A stretch of 64,000 bases of DNA from NCBI GenBank assembly GCA_910578585.1, contig CAJTRG010000004.1, forward strand, positions 97,294 to 161,293. The letters run 5' to 3'. Position 1 is the first letter of the stretch; each line of letters opens with the position of its first letter. The notes beneath the pieces were generated by a model, which saw only the letters and a list, made by a program, of their open reading frames with translations, made no database searches and was not told the origin of the DNA. Origin of the DNA: an uncultured Mailhella sp. GTDB lineage: Bacteria; Desulfobacterota; Desulfovibrionia; Desulfovibrionales; Desulfovibrionaceae. The position numbers were made by a program, and so were the translations under genes. Positions 24,884 to 31,523 of this stretch are shown here, in pieces.

Positions 24884-25961
24884 AACTCCTCAACATATTC
24901 TTGTTATTCAGCAAAGACAGCTGGGTGATGTGGTTGTGACAACACCTGTTTTTGAGGCTGTGAAAAAAGCTTTTCCCGCGGCAAAACTGACCTTGCTGAC
25001 AGAAGCAAAATGCGTTCCGCTTCTTGAAAAAGATCCGTATCTTGATGAAATTCTTGTTTTTCCCAAGGCCAGAAATATTCTTGTACAAGTAGTCTTTTAT
25101 TGCACGCTGCATAGAAAAAAGTTTGATGTGCTGGCTGATTTGCAGCAGCTTCCCCGCTGTCAGCTTGCAACTTTGTTTTCAGGGGCAAAATATCGTTTAT
25201 CCTTTGCTCCGCGGCACTGGTACAGAAAATTTTTGTATACCCATTGTGCTGTTCCGGAAAATACAGCAACTGATTACACGTCCTTTTCAAAAACACGTAT
25301 TTTCTCACCTTTGGGGCTTGTGCCAACAGAAATGAAGCCAAAGCTTTATGTAACAGACGAAGAAAAGCAAAAAGCCCGCATTCTTTTGGAACACCTTGGC
25401 ATAACAGAAGGTACTCCTTTTATTACGCTTGATGCCACCCATAAACACCCCAGACGGCGCTGGAAATATTATGAGGAACTGGTGCGGGCTATTCTTGCCA
25501 ATTATCCGCAATTTAAATTTTTTGTTCTTCGCGCGCCCGGTGAAGATGCGCAGGTCAAGCATTTATCGGAAATTGACCCCAAACGGGTAGTTATGCCGCA
25601 AAATCCGCTTTCTTTGCGGGAATCTATGGCATGCATGTCTCATGCGGCCTTTCATATTGGCAATACATCAGCTCCAGAGCATATGGCACTGGCTCTCAAT
25701 ATTCCAAGTCTCATTATTTTGGCAGAAACTGGCGTGTTTTGGCATTTTGACCCAAAAAATCCAGAAAAGGGCACAGCCAGACAAGTGGAAGTTCGTTTGT
25801 CAAATGAAGCTTATCAGGCATATATGCGCGGGTTGGAAGCGTATAAAAGCGGCAATAATCCCTCCTTTGTGCCTGAAGAATTTCCGCGTATAAATTGTAT
25901 AACTGTGGAAAATGCTTTGGAAAAATTTGCTGAATTAGTCAATGCGCCTTTTTATGCATAA
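24867..25961 (+). CDS. Glycosyltransferase family 9 (heptosyltransferase-like)
   Basis: The 364-residue protein matches ADP-heptose:LPS heptosyltransferases: ILVIQQRQLGDVVVTTPVFEAV at the start (GT-B acceptor domain, with the motif LGDVV), then DVLADLQQLPRCQLATLFSG. In the donor domain come FITLDATHKHPRRRWKYYEELV and SHAAFHIGNTSAPEHMALAL, the latter equivalent to the G-N/D-S/T-G-P-x-H motif, here GNTSAPEH. A C-terminal FDPKNPEKGTARQVEV stretch follows. Such enzymes build the inner core of LPS. The start codon ATG at 24867 lies inside tlyA with GAAG upstream. An in-frame ATG at 24834 would add 11 residues. Last gene of the rfbBAC-bioB-tlyA run. Confidence 0.85.
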   Translation: MQTIHETPQHILVIQQRQLGDVVVTTPVFEAVKKAFPAAKLTLLTEAKCVPLLEKDPYLDEILVFPKARNILVQVVFYCTLHRKKFDVLADLQQLPRCQLATLFSGAKYRLSFAPRHWYRKFLYTHCAVPENTATDYTSFSKTRIFSPLGLVPTEMKPKLYVTDEEKQKARILLEHLGITEGTPFITLDATHKHPRRRWKYYEELVRAILANYPQFKFFVLRAPGEDAQVKHLSEIDPKRVVMPQNPLSLRESMACMSHAAFHIGNTSAPEHMALALNIPSLIILAETGVFWHFDPKNPEKGTARQVEVRLSNEAYQAYMRGLEAYKSGNNPSFVPEEFPRINCITVENALEKFAELVNAPFYA

Positions 25962-25981
25962 AATTTAATCTATTCTTTTTG

Positions 25982-26010
25982 TTGACCAATAGCGGAAAGC
26001 AACGTATATT
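25982..26010 (+). promoter_or_regulatory. Sigma-70-type promoter of purA
   Basis: TTGACC (25982-25987) and TATATT (26005-26010) are separated by 17 bases, about 50 bases upstream of the purA start. Confidence 0.65.
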
Positions 26011-26060
26011 AACTATCTTGTGTGGATACAAATAATTCCTATGCTTTGGCGGGGTAAATT

Positions 26061-27341
26061 ATGGCAAATATGACTGTTTTTGGCGCCCAATGGGGTGACG
26101 AAGGTAAGGGAAAAATCGTTGATCTTTTAGGAGCAGAAGTTGCTTGTGTTGTACGTTATCAAGGCGGAAACAATGCAGGACATACTGTTATTGTCAATGG
26201 GCAAAAAACTGTTTTGCACGTTATTCCTTCTGGAATTTTGCACGACGGTACACTGTGCATTATTGGCAACGGCGTTGTGCTTGATCCATTTGTTTTCTTG
26301 AAAGAACTCGATGAGTTACATCTTAAAAATATTGATACTTCTGCAAAACGCCTTTTTGTAAGCCCAAAAACACAGCTCATTATGCCTTATCATAAAGTTC
26401 TTGATGCTGCTCGTGAATCCATGAAAAGCGCAAAAGGAAAAATCGGAACAACAGGTCGCGGCATTGGCCCTTGTTATGAAGATAAAATGGCTCGTATTGG
26501 TGTAAGAGCCGGTGATTTGAACGATAAAGAACTGGTACGCCAAAAAATTGAAACAGCACTGATTGAAAAAAATATCCTTTTCAAAAACCTGTATCATGTG
26601 GATGAAATGGATGTTGATGTTGTGTACAATGAAGTTATGGCAATTGCCGACAGACTTCTTCCTTATGTTCAGGATACCACAGCCATTTTCTATGAGCTCC
26701 AAAAACAGGGCAAGTCCTGTTTATTTGAAGGCGCGCAAGGCGTTATGCTTGACATTGACCATGGCACATACCCCTATGTTACCTCTTCCAATACCATTTG
26801 CAGCAATGCCGGTGTGGGAGCCGGTGTTCCCAATGAATTTATCACGGAACACATTGCCATTGTCAAAGCCTATACAACCCGTGTTGGAGCAGGCCCATTC
26901 CCAACGGAACTTTTTGATAAAACCGGTGAATATTTACAGCAAAAAGGCGGAGAATTTGGAGCAACAACAGGCAGAACCCGCCGCTGCGGCTGGTTTGATG
27001 CGTGCGTGCTTCGTGAATGCTACCGTGTCTGCAAGCCAACAACCCTTGCTCTTACTAAGTTAGACGTACTGGGCGGACTGGATGAAATTAAAATTTGCGT
27101 TGCCTATACTTTGAACGGAAAAGAAATTGCAACACCCCCAAGTTCTGCCACTGATTTTGCTTTGGTTCAGCCGGTCTATGAAACTTTGCCAGGCTGGAAA
27201 GAAGATATTTCTTCATGCCTTTCCTATGATGAGCTTCCTGAAAACGCGAAAAAATACGTTGCTCGTTTAGAAGAGCTTATCGGCGTCAAGGCAGGTTTTG
27301 TTTCCGTTGGCCCTGATAGAAATCAGACTATACGTCGCTAA
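26061..27341 (+). CDS. purA: Adenylosuccinate synthetase
   Basis: PurA joins IMP and aspartate with GTP to give adenylosuccinate, the first step from IMP to AMP. The 426-residue protein has the GTP loop QWGDEGKGKIVDLL, the IMP-binding YQGGNNAGHTV, TGRGIGPCYEDKMAR, FEGAQGVMLDIDHGTYPYVT and GATTGRTRRCGWFD. All are canonical, and the length is normal. GGCGGGG precedes the ATG loosely. A promoter is seen at 25982-26010 and a terminator at 27354-27385, so it is monocistronic apart from read-through into holB. Confidence 0.98.
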   Translation: MANMTVFGAQWGDEGKGKIVDLLGAEVACVVRYQGGNNAGHTVIVNGQKTVLHVIPSGILHDGTLCIIGNGVVLDPFVFLKELDELHLKNIDTSAKRLFVSPKTQLIMPYHKVLDAARESMKSAKGKIGTTGRGIGPCYEDKMARIGVRAGDLNDKELVRQKIETALIEKNILFKNLYHVDEMDVDVVYNEVMAIADRLLPYVQDTTAIFYELQKQGKSCLFEGAQGVMLDIDHGTYPYVTSSNTICSNAGVGAGVPNEFITEHIAIVKAYTTRVGAGPFPTELFDKTGEYLQQKGGEFGATTGRTRRCGWFDACVLRECYRVCKPTTLALTKLDVLGGLDEIKICVAYTLNGKEIATPPSSATDFALVQPVYETLPGWKEDISSCLSYDELPENAKKYVARLEELIGVKAGFVSVGPDRNQTIRR

Positions 27342-27353
27342 AAGTAAAAAGAA

Positions 27354-27385
27354 AAATCCGTCAAAATTTTTGTCGGATTTTTTTT
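27354..27385 (+). terminator. Rho-independent terminator after purA, abutting holB
   Basis: The stem AAATCCG/CGGATTT, extended by CAAAA/TTTTG across a T-T mismatch, is followed by a T run that ends one base before the holB ATG at 27386. The holB start is therefore very close to the terminator. Confidence 0.8.
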
Positions 27386-28351
27386 ATGAAAAATATGGCA
27401 GAAAAAAAGAGTAAAATCGAAGAAGAAATTCCCAGTAAAGAAGAAGCAGTCAAAGTTTTTGATCCTGCGCTCTCTCCTTTATTTGACAGATTTCGTGAAA
27501 AAATCAATAAAATTCAGCAAGATCCTCCGCAGCTTTTGCATATTGAAGGGGGAAGTGCCGATCTTCGCACTGCCTTTGCCCATTATTATGCAGCCCTCTT
27601 TTTCTGTCAAAGTCCGGAACATTGCTTTAATGAACGGGAGAAAGCAAGCCTTTATGGCGAAAATATTCAGCCTTGTATCCATTGCCCTGAATGTTTTAAA
27701 GTTGCTGCCCATATGCACCCGGATTTATTTGTTTTTGACAGCCGAGAAGCCAATATTGACGTAGATTCCATGCGGGAATTAAAGAAAATATCCACAGAAG
27801 CTCCTCGTTTTGCCAGGAAGCGTCTGGTGCTTTTACTGGAAACTCAAAAATTAAGCGCTGTTTCCGGCAATGCCTTATTAAAACTTCTGGAAGAGCCGAA
27901 TCCCTATAACCAGTATGTTTTTACCATGTCACAGCGGGAAATGGTTTTACCGACTCTGCTTTCCCGCGGTTTTGTGACAACTTTGCCCTGGAAGGATTCT
28001 CTCCAGGAATTGACAGACACAGAAAAGGAATGGGAAAACATCTTAATCAAATTCTTTCAAAATGGAACAGGGCTTCTCGATAAGACAGCGGCCAAAGGGG
28101 CGATAGATGCAGAACTTGCCAAGCTGATTTGCGGCATTTTACAGAAAAACTTTGCCCATGCTATGGCAGGCAGAAAAAATTATGTGCTGGCTTCTTTGTT
28201 TTCCACCCTTTCTTTCAGCAAACTTTTTGAAATAAACGAACGGGTTGTCACGTGTTATGAAATGCTTAATTTAATGGTGAACCCAACCTATGCCATTGAA
28301 GCATTGCTGACGGAATTATTTGTGACACTAAAAACAGCAGGTTTAAAATGA
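27386..28351 (+). CDS. holB: DNA polymerase III delta' subunit (HolB)
   Basis: HolB is part of the clamp-loader complex. The 321-residue protein shows the zinc-finger cysteines (CIHCPECF, and C around the preceding loop), HPDLFVFDSREANIDVDSMR, then SGNALLKLLEEPNPYNQYVFT and LLSRGFVTTLPW. The latter are the conserved sensor-1 and SRC-like segments, here SRG instead of SRC. The P-loop is degenerate (IEGGSADLRTAFAHYYAAL), as expected for delta'. Starts at 27386 and 27395 are both possible. Neither has a clear ribosome binding site, because the purA terminator stands immediately before. The stop overlaps the ferredoxin start in ATGA. Confidence 0.85.
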   Translation: MKNMAEKKSKIEEEIPSKEEAVKVFDPALSPLFDRFREKINKIQQDPPQLLHIEGGSADLRTAFAHYYAALFFCQSPEHCFNEREKASLYGENIQPCIHCPECFKVAAHMHPDLFVFDSREANIDVDSMRELKKISTEAPRFARKRLVLLLETQKLSAVSGNALLKLLEEPNPYNQYVFTMSQREMVLPTLLSRGFVTTLPWKDSLQELTDTEKEWENILIKFFQNGTGLLDKTAAKGAIDAELAKLICGILQKNFAHAMAGRKNYVLASLFSTLSFSKLFEINERVVTCYEMLNLMVNPTYAIEALLTELFVTLKTAGLK

Positions 28352-28539
28352 GTGAATTTGAAGAAATCATTTCCATCAATACAGATGAATGTGTGCAATG
28401 TGAAGGCTGTGTGGAAAATTGTCCGCACGATGCTTTGGAAATAAGCGCAAACGGCTATCCCTACTGCATTGACAATTTGTGCACGCGCTGCGGGGAATGC
28501 ATTGAAATTTGCCCTGTTTTAGCTATTAGTTTTGAATAG
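28348..28539 (+). CDS. Small 2[4Fe-4S] ferredoxin
   Basis: The 63-residue protein carries two 4Fe-4S motifs: CVQCEGCVENCP (about 13-24) and CTRCGECIEICP (about 46-57), each CxxCxxCxxxCP. No signal peptide, so it is a cytoplasmic electron carrier, or an orphan electron-transfer module of an oxidoreductase. It overlaps holB by 4 bases (ATGA), so translation is coupled, though a functional link to the clamp loader is not expected. A possible partner in the window is the indolepyruvate:ferredoxin oxidoreductase at 34490, but this is speculation. Confidence 0.92.
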   Translation: MSEFEEIISINTDECVQCEGCVENCPHDALEISANGYPYCIDNLCTRCGECIEICPVLAISFE

Positions 28540-28833
28540 TTTTTGTTTCGTTTTATTATAAAGTTTATTTTATAACAACGAGATATAAAAATTTTTATTT
28601 TTATGGGGGAAAATTCCCCCCATACCCCCGCATCGCTTGTTCCTGATGCAACTGTCAGTGAACTCGTCAGAGTTCAAAACTTACAGTTTGCTCAGGTTCA
28701 CGCCCTGTGCGTCCATGTATATCGAAGATATAAACATGAGTAAGACACAGGGTTTATTTCATAAAAACAAGAAGTTATATTTTATTCGTGAAAAGATTAT
28801 ATTTTTATCCAAGCGATATTTTTTTTATAAATT
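28540..28833. other. Non-coding stretch with three nested hairpins (candidate structured RNA or repeat)
   Basis: No plausible gene is seen here. Hairpins are GGGGGAAA/ATTCCCCC at 28605-28620, then GCAACTGT (28648-28655) with ACAGTTTGC (28683-28691), which encloses the perfect GAACTC-GTCA-GAGTTC at 28660-28675. The third is CCCTGTG (28703-28709) with CACAGGG (28746-28752), enclosing CATGTATATC (28714-28723) and GATATAAACATG (28727-28738). It lies between the convergent ferredoxin and comF genes. Base composition between 28600 and 28755 is less AT-rich than the flanks. It could be a complex terminator, a small RNA or a dispersed repeat. Confidence 0.5.
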
Positions 28834-29589
28834 TCAGGCCTTGGCCAGCACGAGAATATGGATTTTCTCAATTCCGGATTTTTTGAGTTCTTTGCAGGCT
28901 TCTTTGAGCGTGCTGTTGGTGGTGGCAATATCATCAAATAAAATAATTTCCTTAAGCCCATTTTCCGCAGCGGTGAAAGAATTTTTGATATTCTTTTGCC
29001 GTTCTTTTTTGTGTAAAGAACTTTGCGGAACAGTGTGAACTTTTTTCTGTAGGATATTGGTGTACAAATTAATCTGATAATCTGCATGCCTGTTCAGATA
29101 ACGAATAAAGAACTTCAATATCTCAAGGCATTGATTATGGCCGCGGTGCACGAGCCTTTTATCATGCAAAGGCATGGGAATAAGGTTGAGTTCCTGCAGG
29201 GGATTTTCCGGATTTTGATTCTGTTCCATAAAATGGAGAGCTAAAAGTTCCCCCAGAAACTTTGTGTCCGCGCGGTTGTGATTGAATTTTGCCTGCAAAA
29301 TAAGTTCACGGAATATGGTATCATATTTGCCAAAAAATGAAAACTCTTCCCAAAGACCAAGGCTGTCCGTGCATTGTCCGCAATGGAGCAGAATTTGTGT
29401 TTCATCAAGCAAAAGTTCGCCGCAATGTCTGCAAAAACCAGAAGTCCTTTGTTTGATTTCTTTTGCGCATTCTGAGCAAAGATGCGTGTAAATATGTTTT
29501 TCAATGGAATTTGAATTTGCAGCCGGAAAAAAGGGACGTCCGCAGTGTATGCAGCGTTTTTCTTGAAAAATATTCCAGTTTATTTTCAT
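28834..29589 (-). CDS. comF: ComF-family phosphoribosyltransferase-like protein
   Basis: ComF proteins are PRTase-fold proteins tied to DNA uptake/natural competence in several bacteria. The 251-residue protein has an N-terminal zinc ribbon with CIHCGRPFFP, HLCSECAKEI and GFCRHCGELLL, and the PRPP-binding loop LFDDIATTNSTLKEAC near the C-terminus. The central IPMPLHDKRLVHRGHNQCLE matches the ComF stretch with R-G-x-N-Q. The start is the ATG at 29589, overlapping the flavin reductase gene by 4 bases (ATGA). An in-frame ATG at 29610 adds 7 residues. No other competence genes are near. Confidence 0.88.
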   Translation of the reverse strand: MKINWNIFQEKRCIHCGRPFFPAANSNSIEKHIYTHLCSECAKEIKQRTSGFCRHCGELLLDETQILLHCGQCTDSLGLWEEFSFFGKYDTIFRELILQAKFNHNRADTKFLGELLALHFMEQNQNPENPLQELNLIPMPLHDKRLVHRGHNQCLEILKFFIRYLNRHADYQINLYTNILQKKVHTVPQSSLHKKERQKNIKNSFTAAENGLKEIILFDDIATTNSTLKEACKELKKSGIEKIHILVLAKA

Positions 29590-30167
29590 AAAATAGCGTG
29601 ATTTGAGCATAGGGTATCAAGAATTTGCTGCTGCTTTTGCTGGTTTTTGGCTAAATCATCGGGCTTATTCAATCCATAAAGACAAAGGCTTGTTCCTATA
29701 TTTGCCCCAATGCACTGCATGGCGTATTTTATGCTGAGCTTTGCCCCTTCAAAAAGTTTATCGCCTTTTTCGCGTGCGCCAATCAAAATAAGGTCAATGG
29801 AGAGATTTTTGGCAGGTTTTTGTTCATAGGGTACAGCATACCAGGCCTGGGCCCTGTCTAAAAATGCTTTGAAATGGGCCGGTACGTGATAAAAATAGAC
29901 AGGGACAATGAAAATCGCTTTATCAAGCTGAAAAAGGGAATTATAGAGCGCGGCAACTGCATCGTTTTTGTGCAGAGCAAGTCTGCATTTTCCCTGCCCA
30001 TTATCGCAAAATCCACAGGCAATGCAAGGCGCTAAATTTTTTCTGCATGGGAAAAAAGATTCAGCACCTTGAATTTGCCTCATAAGAAATTGCTTATGGA
30101 TGAGTTCTGCACAAAAATCCGAGTTTCCATTTGCTCTTGGACTGCAGGAAAAAATACCGTATTTCAT
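29586..30167 (-). CDS. Flavodoxin-fold NAD(P)H-dependent FMN reductase / iron-sulfur flavoprotein-like
   Basis: The 193-residue protein starts with the flavodoxin phosphate loop in MKYGIFSCSPRANGNSDFCAE, as in ISF-type and NADPH-dependent FMN reductases. A compact cysteine motif, CIACGFCDNGQGKC, follows (about residues 48-61). It is close to the CxxCxxC cluster motif of iron-sulfur flavoproteins and could bind a 4Fe-4S cluster. VPVYFYHVPAHFKAFLDRAQ is the typical FMN-binding loop of the family. Cytoplasmic. It lies 31 bases after the MBL gene and overlaps comF, all in one direction. The substrate is unknown. Confidence 0.8.
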   Translation of the reverse strand: MKYGIFSCSPRANGNSDFCAELIHKQFLMRQIQGAESFFPCRKNLAPCIACGFCDNGQGKCRLALHKNDAVAALYNSLFQLDKAIFIVPVYFYHVPAHFKAFLDRAQAWYAVPYEQKPAKNLSIDLILIGAREKGDKLFEGAKLSIKYAMQCIGANIGTSLCLYGLNKPDDLAKNQQKQQQILDTLCSNHAIL

Positions 30168-30198
30168 TGTGTATCAAAGGGTTTGGGCAATGGTATTT

Positions 30199-30816
30199 CT
30201 ATGCACGAACAAAGGAATTTTTTATCCGTTCATCGCCAATGGTTGTTTCTGGGCCATGTCCGCAGTAAACAACCGTATTTTCAGGCAATGTATAGAGTTT
30301 TTCTCTTATGCTTTTAGCGAGAGTTTCAAAGTCGCCTTTAGGCAGGTCGGATCGTCCCACACTTCGATAAAAGAGCACATCACCCGTGAAAACAATATTT
30401 TCTTCTTTGATATAATAGGCAAGGGAGCCTGGGCTGTGTCCAGGAACAGCGCGCACATCAACTTCAATGGAGCCGAATTTGTGTATGCCTTCTTCAAGGG
30501 GAACAGGGTGAAACTCATCAACTTTTGGAAGACCATAGCGAGCAGCAGAAGAAATTAAAATATCACTGATTTCAATATCGCCTTGCCCAGCCATAACAGG
30601 TGTTTTGACAAAACTTTCAAGCTCGGCACAGCCATAAACATGGTCAAAATGCATGTGCGTCAGTAGAATGCCTTGTATAGTGAGTTTTCTGTTTTTAATT
30701 TCAGTAAGAATTTCAACCATATGTCCGCTTGGATCAATAATCAGGGCGTCAGTTCCTTTATAATAAAGGTGGCAATTTGTTTCAAGCGGGCCTAAAGGAA
30801 AGGTTAAAACAGGCAT
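30199..30816 (-). CDS. Metallo-beta-lactamase-fold hydrolase (glyoxalase II-like)
   Basis: The 205-residue protein has the MBL metal motif HMHFDH at residues 54-59, preceded by the LIIDPSGH strand. Further metal ligands come in the GHSPGSLAYYI stretch and FTGDVLFYRSVGR, and a final His in VYCGHGPETT. Such small proteins are usually annotated as hydroxyacylglutathione hydrolase-like thioesterases. The substrate is not deducible. I choose the start at 30816 (MPVLTFPL), with a perfect AAGGAG upstream, over an ATG at 30837. First gene of the MBL-flavin reductase-comF transcript. Confidence 0.88.
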   Translation of the reverse strand: MPVLTFPLGPLETNCHLYYKGTDALIIDPSGHMVEILTEIKNRKLTIQGILLTHMHFDHVYGCAELESFVKTPVMAGQGDIEISDILISSAARYGLPKVDEFHPVPLEEGIHKFGSIEVDVRAVPGHSPGSLAYYIKEENIVFTGDVLFYRSVGRSDLPKGDFETLAKSIREKLYTLPENTVVYCGHGPETTIGDERIKNSFVRA

Positions 30817-30955
30817 ACTATTCTCCTTGCGTGCCATTTGGAAGGCAACAGTATAAGAAACTGGAAAGAAAATTTAACAAAAAATTTTTATTCTGTATAG
30901 GGTTTAAATATATAAAATTTTTATAAGGTTCATGAGATTATGCAAAATTGCTTGG

Positions 30956-30984
30956 TTGACATTTAGGAGAAAGCTGTGTAAAAA
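30956..30984 (+). promoter_or_regulatory. Putative promoter of the hypothetical gene at 31047
   Basis: TTGACA (30956-30961) is followed after 17 bases by TAAAAA (30979-30984), about 62 bases before the next start. The -10 box is weak. Confidence 0.4.
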
Positions 30985-31046
30985 CTATGAAGAAACGCTC
31001 TTTGTAACAAAGCAAAATTTTTGTCACGTGCGCGTATGGAGGCCTT

Positions 31047-31430
31047 ATGTATCAATCAAATGATAACCGTATGGAACAAGTTTCCCTGAAACTTGATAAT
31101 GGCGGTGAAATGAATTTTAAAGGACGTCTTTTTTCAGAAGCTTCTTGGTATGATGAAGACGAAGCCTCTCTTACTACGCAAAAATTGTATGTGACAGACA
31201 GCCACGAACAAGTTTATTCTGTTGTTTCCGGTGACAAAAATTCCAAGGAACGCCGCGCGTATAAAATCAATATGCACGGGGATTCCTGCACTGTGAATAA
31301 TGGCAGCACAGAAATGACTTTGCCTTTTGATATGCTTATGCTTGCAGTGCGTTCTTTGTGCCGTTTGGAAGATGATGCAACGCCAAGTCTTGAAACTGTT
31401 GAAGAGACCTTGCGTGCAGCAAATTGCTAA
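31047..31430 (+). CDS. Hypothetical small cytoplasmic protein
   Basis: The protein has 127 residues with no signal peptide or membrane helix. It is beta-rich in the first 85 residues (MEQVSLKLDNGGEMNFKGRL, then TTQKLYVTDSHEQVYSV) and helical at the end (FDMLMLAVRSLCRLEDDATP, ETVEETLRAA). I do not recognise a family. GGAGG stands upstream of the ATG, a promoter-like pair is at 30956-30984, and a strong terminator follows at 31476, so it looks like an independent and possibly well-expressed gene. Confidence 0.75.
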   Translation: MYQSNDNRMEQVSLKLDNGGEMNFKGRLFSEASWYDEDEASLTTQKLYVTDSHEQVYSVVSGDKNSKERRAYKINMHGDSCTVNNGSTEMTLPFDMLMLAVRSLCRLEDDATPSLETVEETLRAANC

Positions 31431-31475
31431 TGAGCCGATTTTTATTGAATATATAAACATCTTTTCTTTTATACG

Positions 31476-31502
31476 ATGGCTCGCAAGAGCCATTTTTTTT
31501 TA
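31476..31502 (+). terminator. Rho-independent terminator
   Basis: A perfect 7-bp stem ATGGCTC/GAGCCAT with a GCAA tetraloop is followed by nine T residues, 46 bases after the hypothetical gene. It excludes the in-frame ATG at 31476 as the start of the peptidase gene. Confidence 0.92.
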
Positions 31503-31523
31503 TTATTTTTTATTGAGGTAAGT

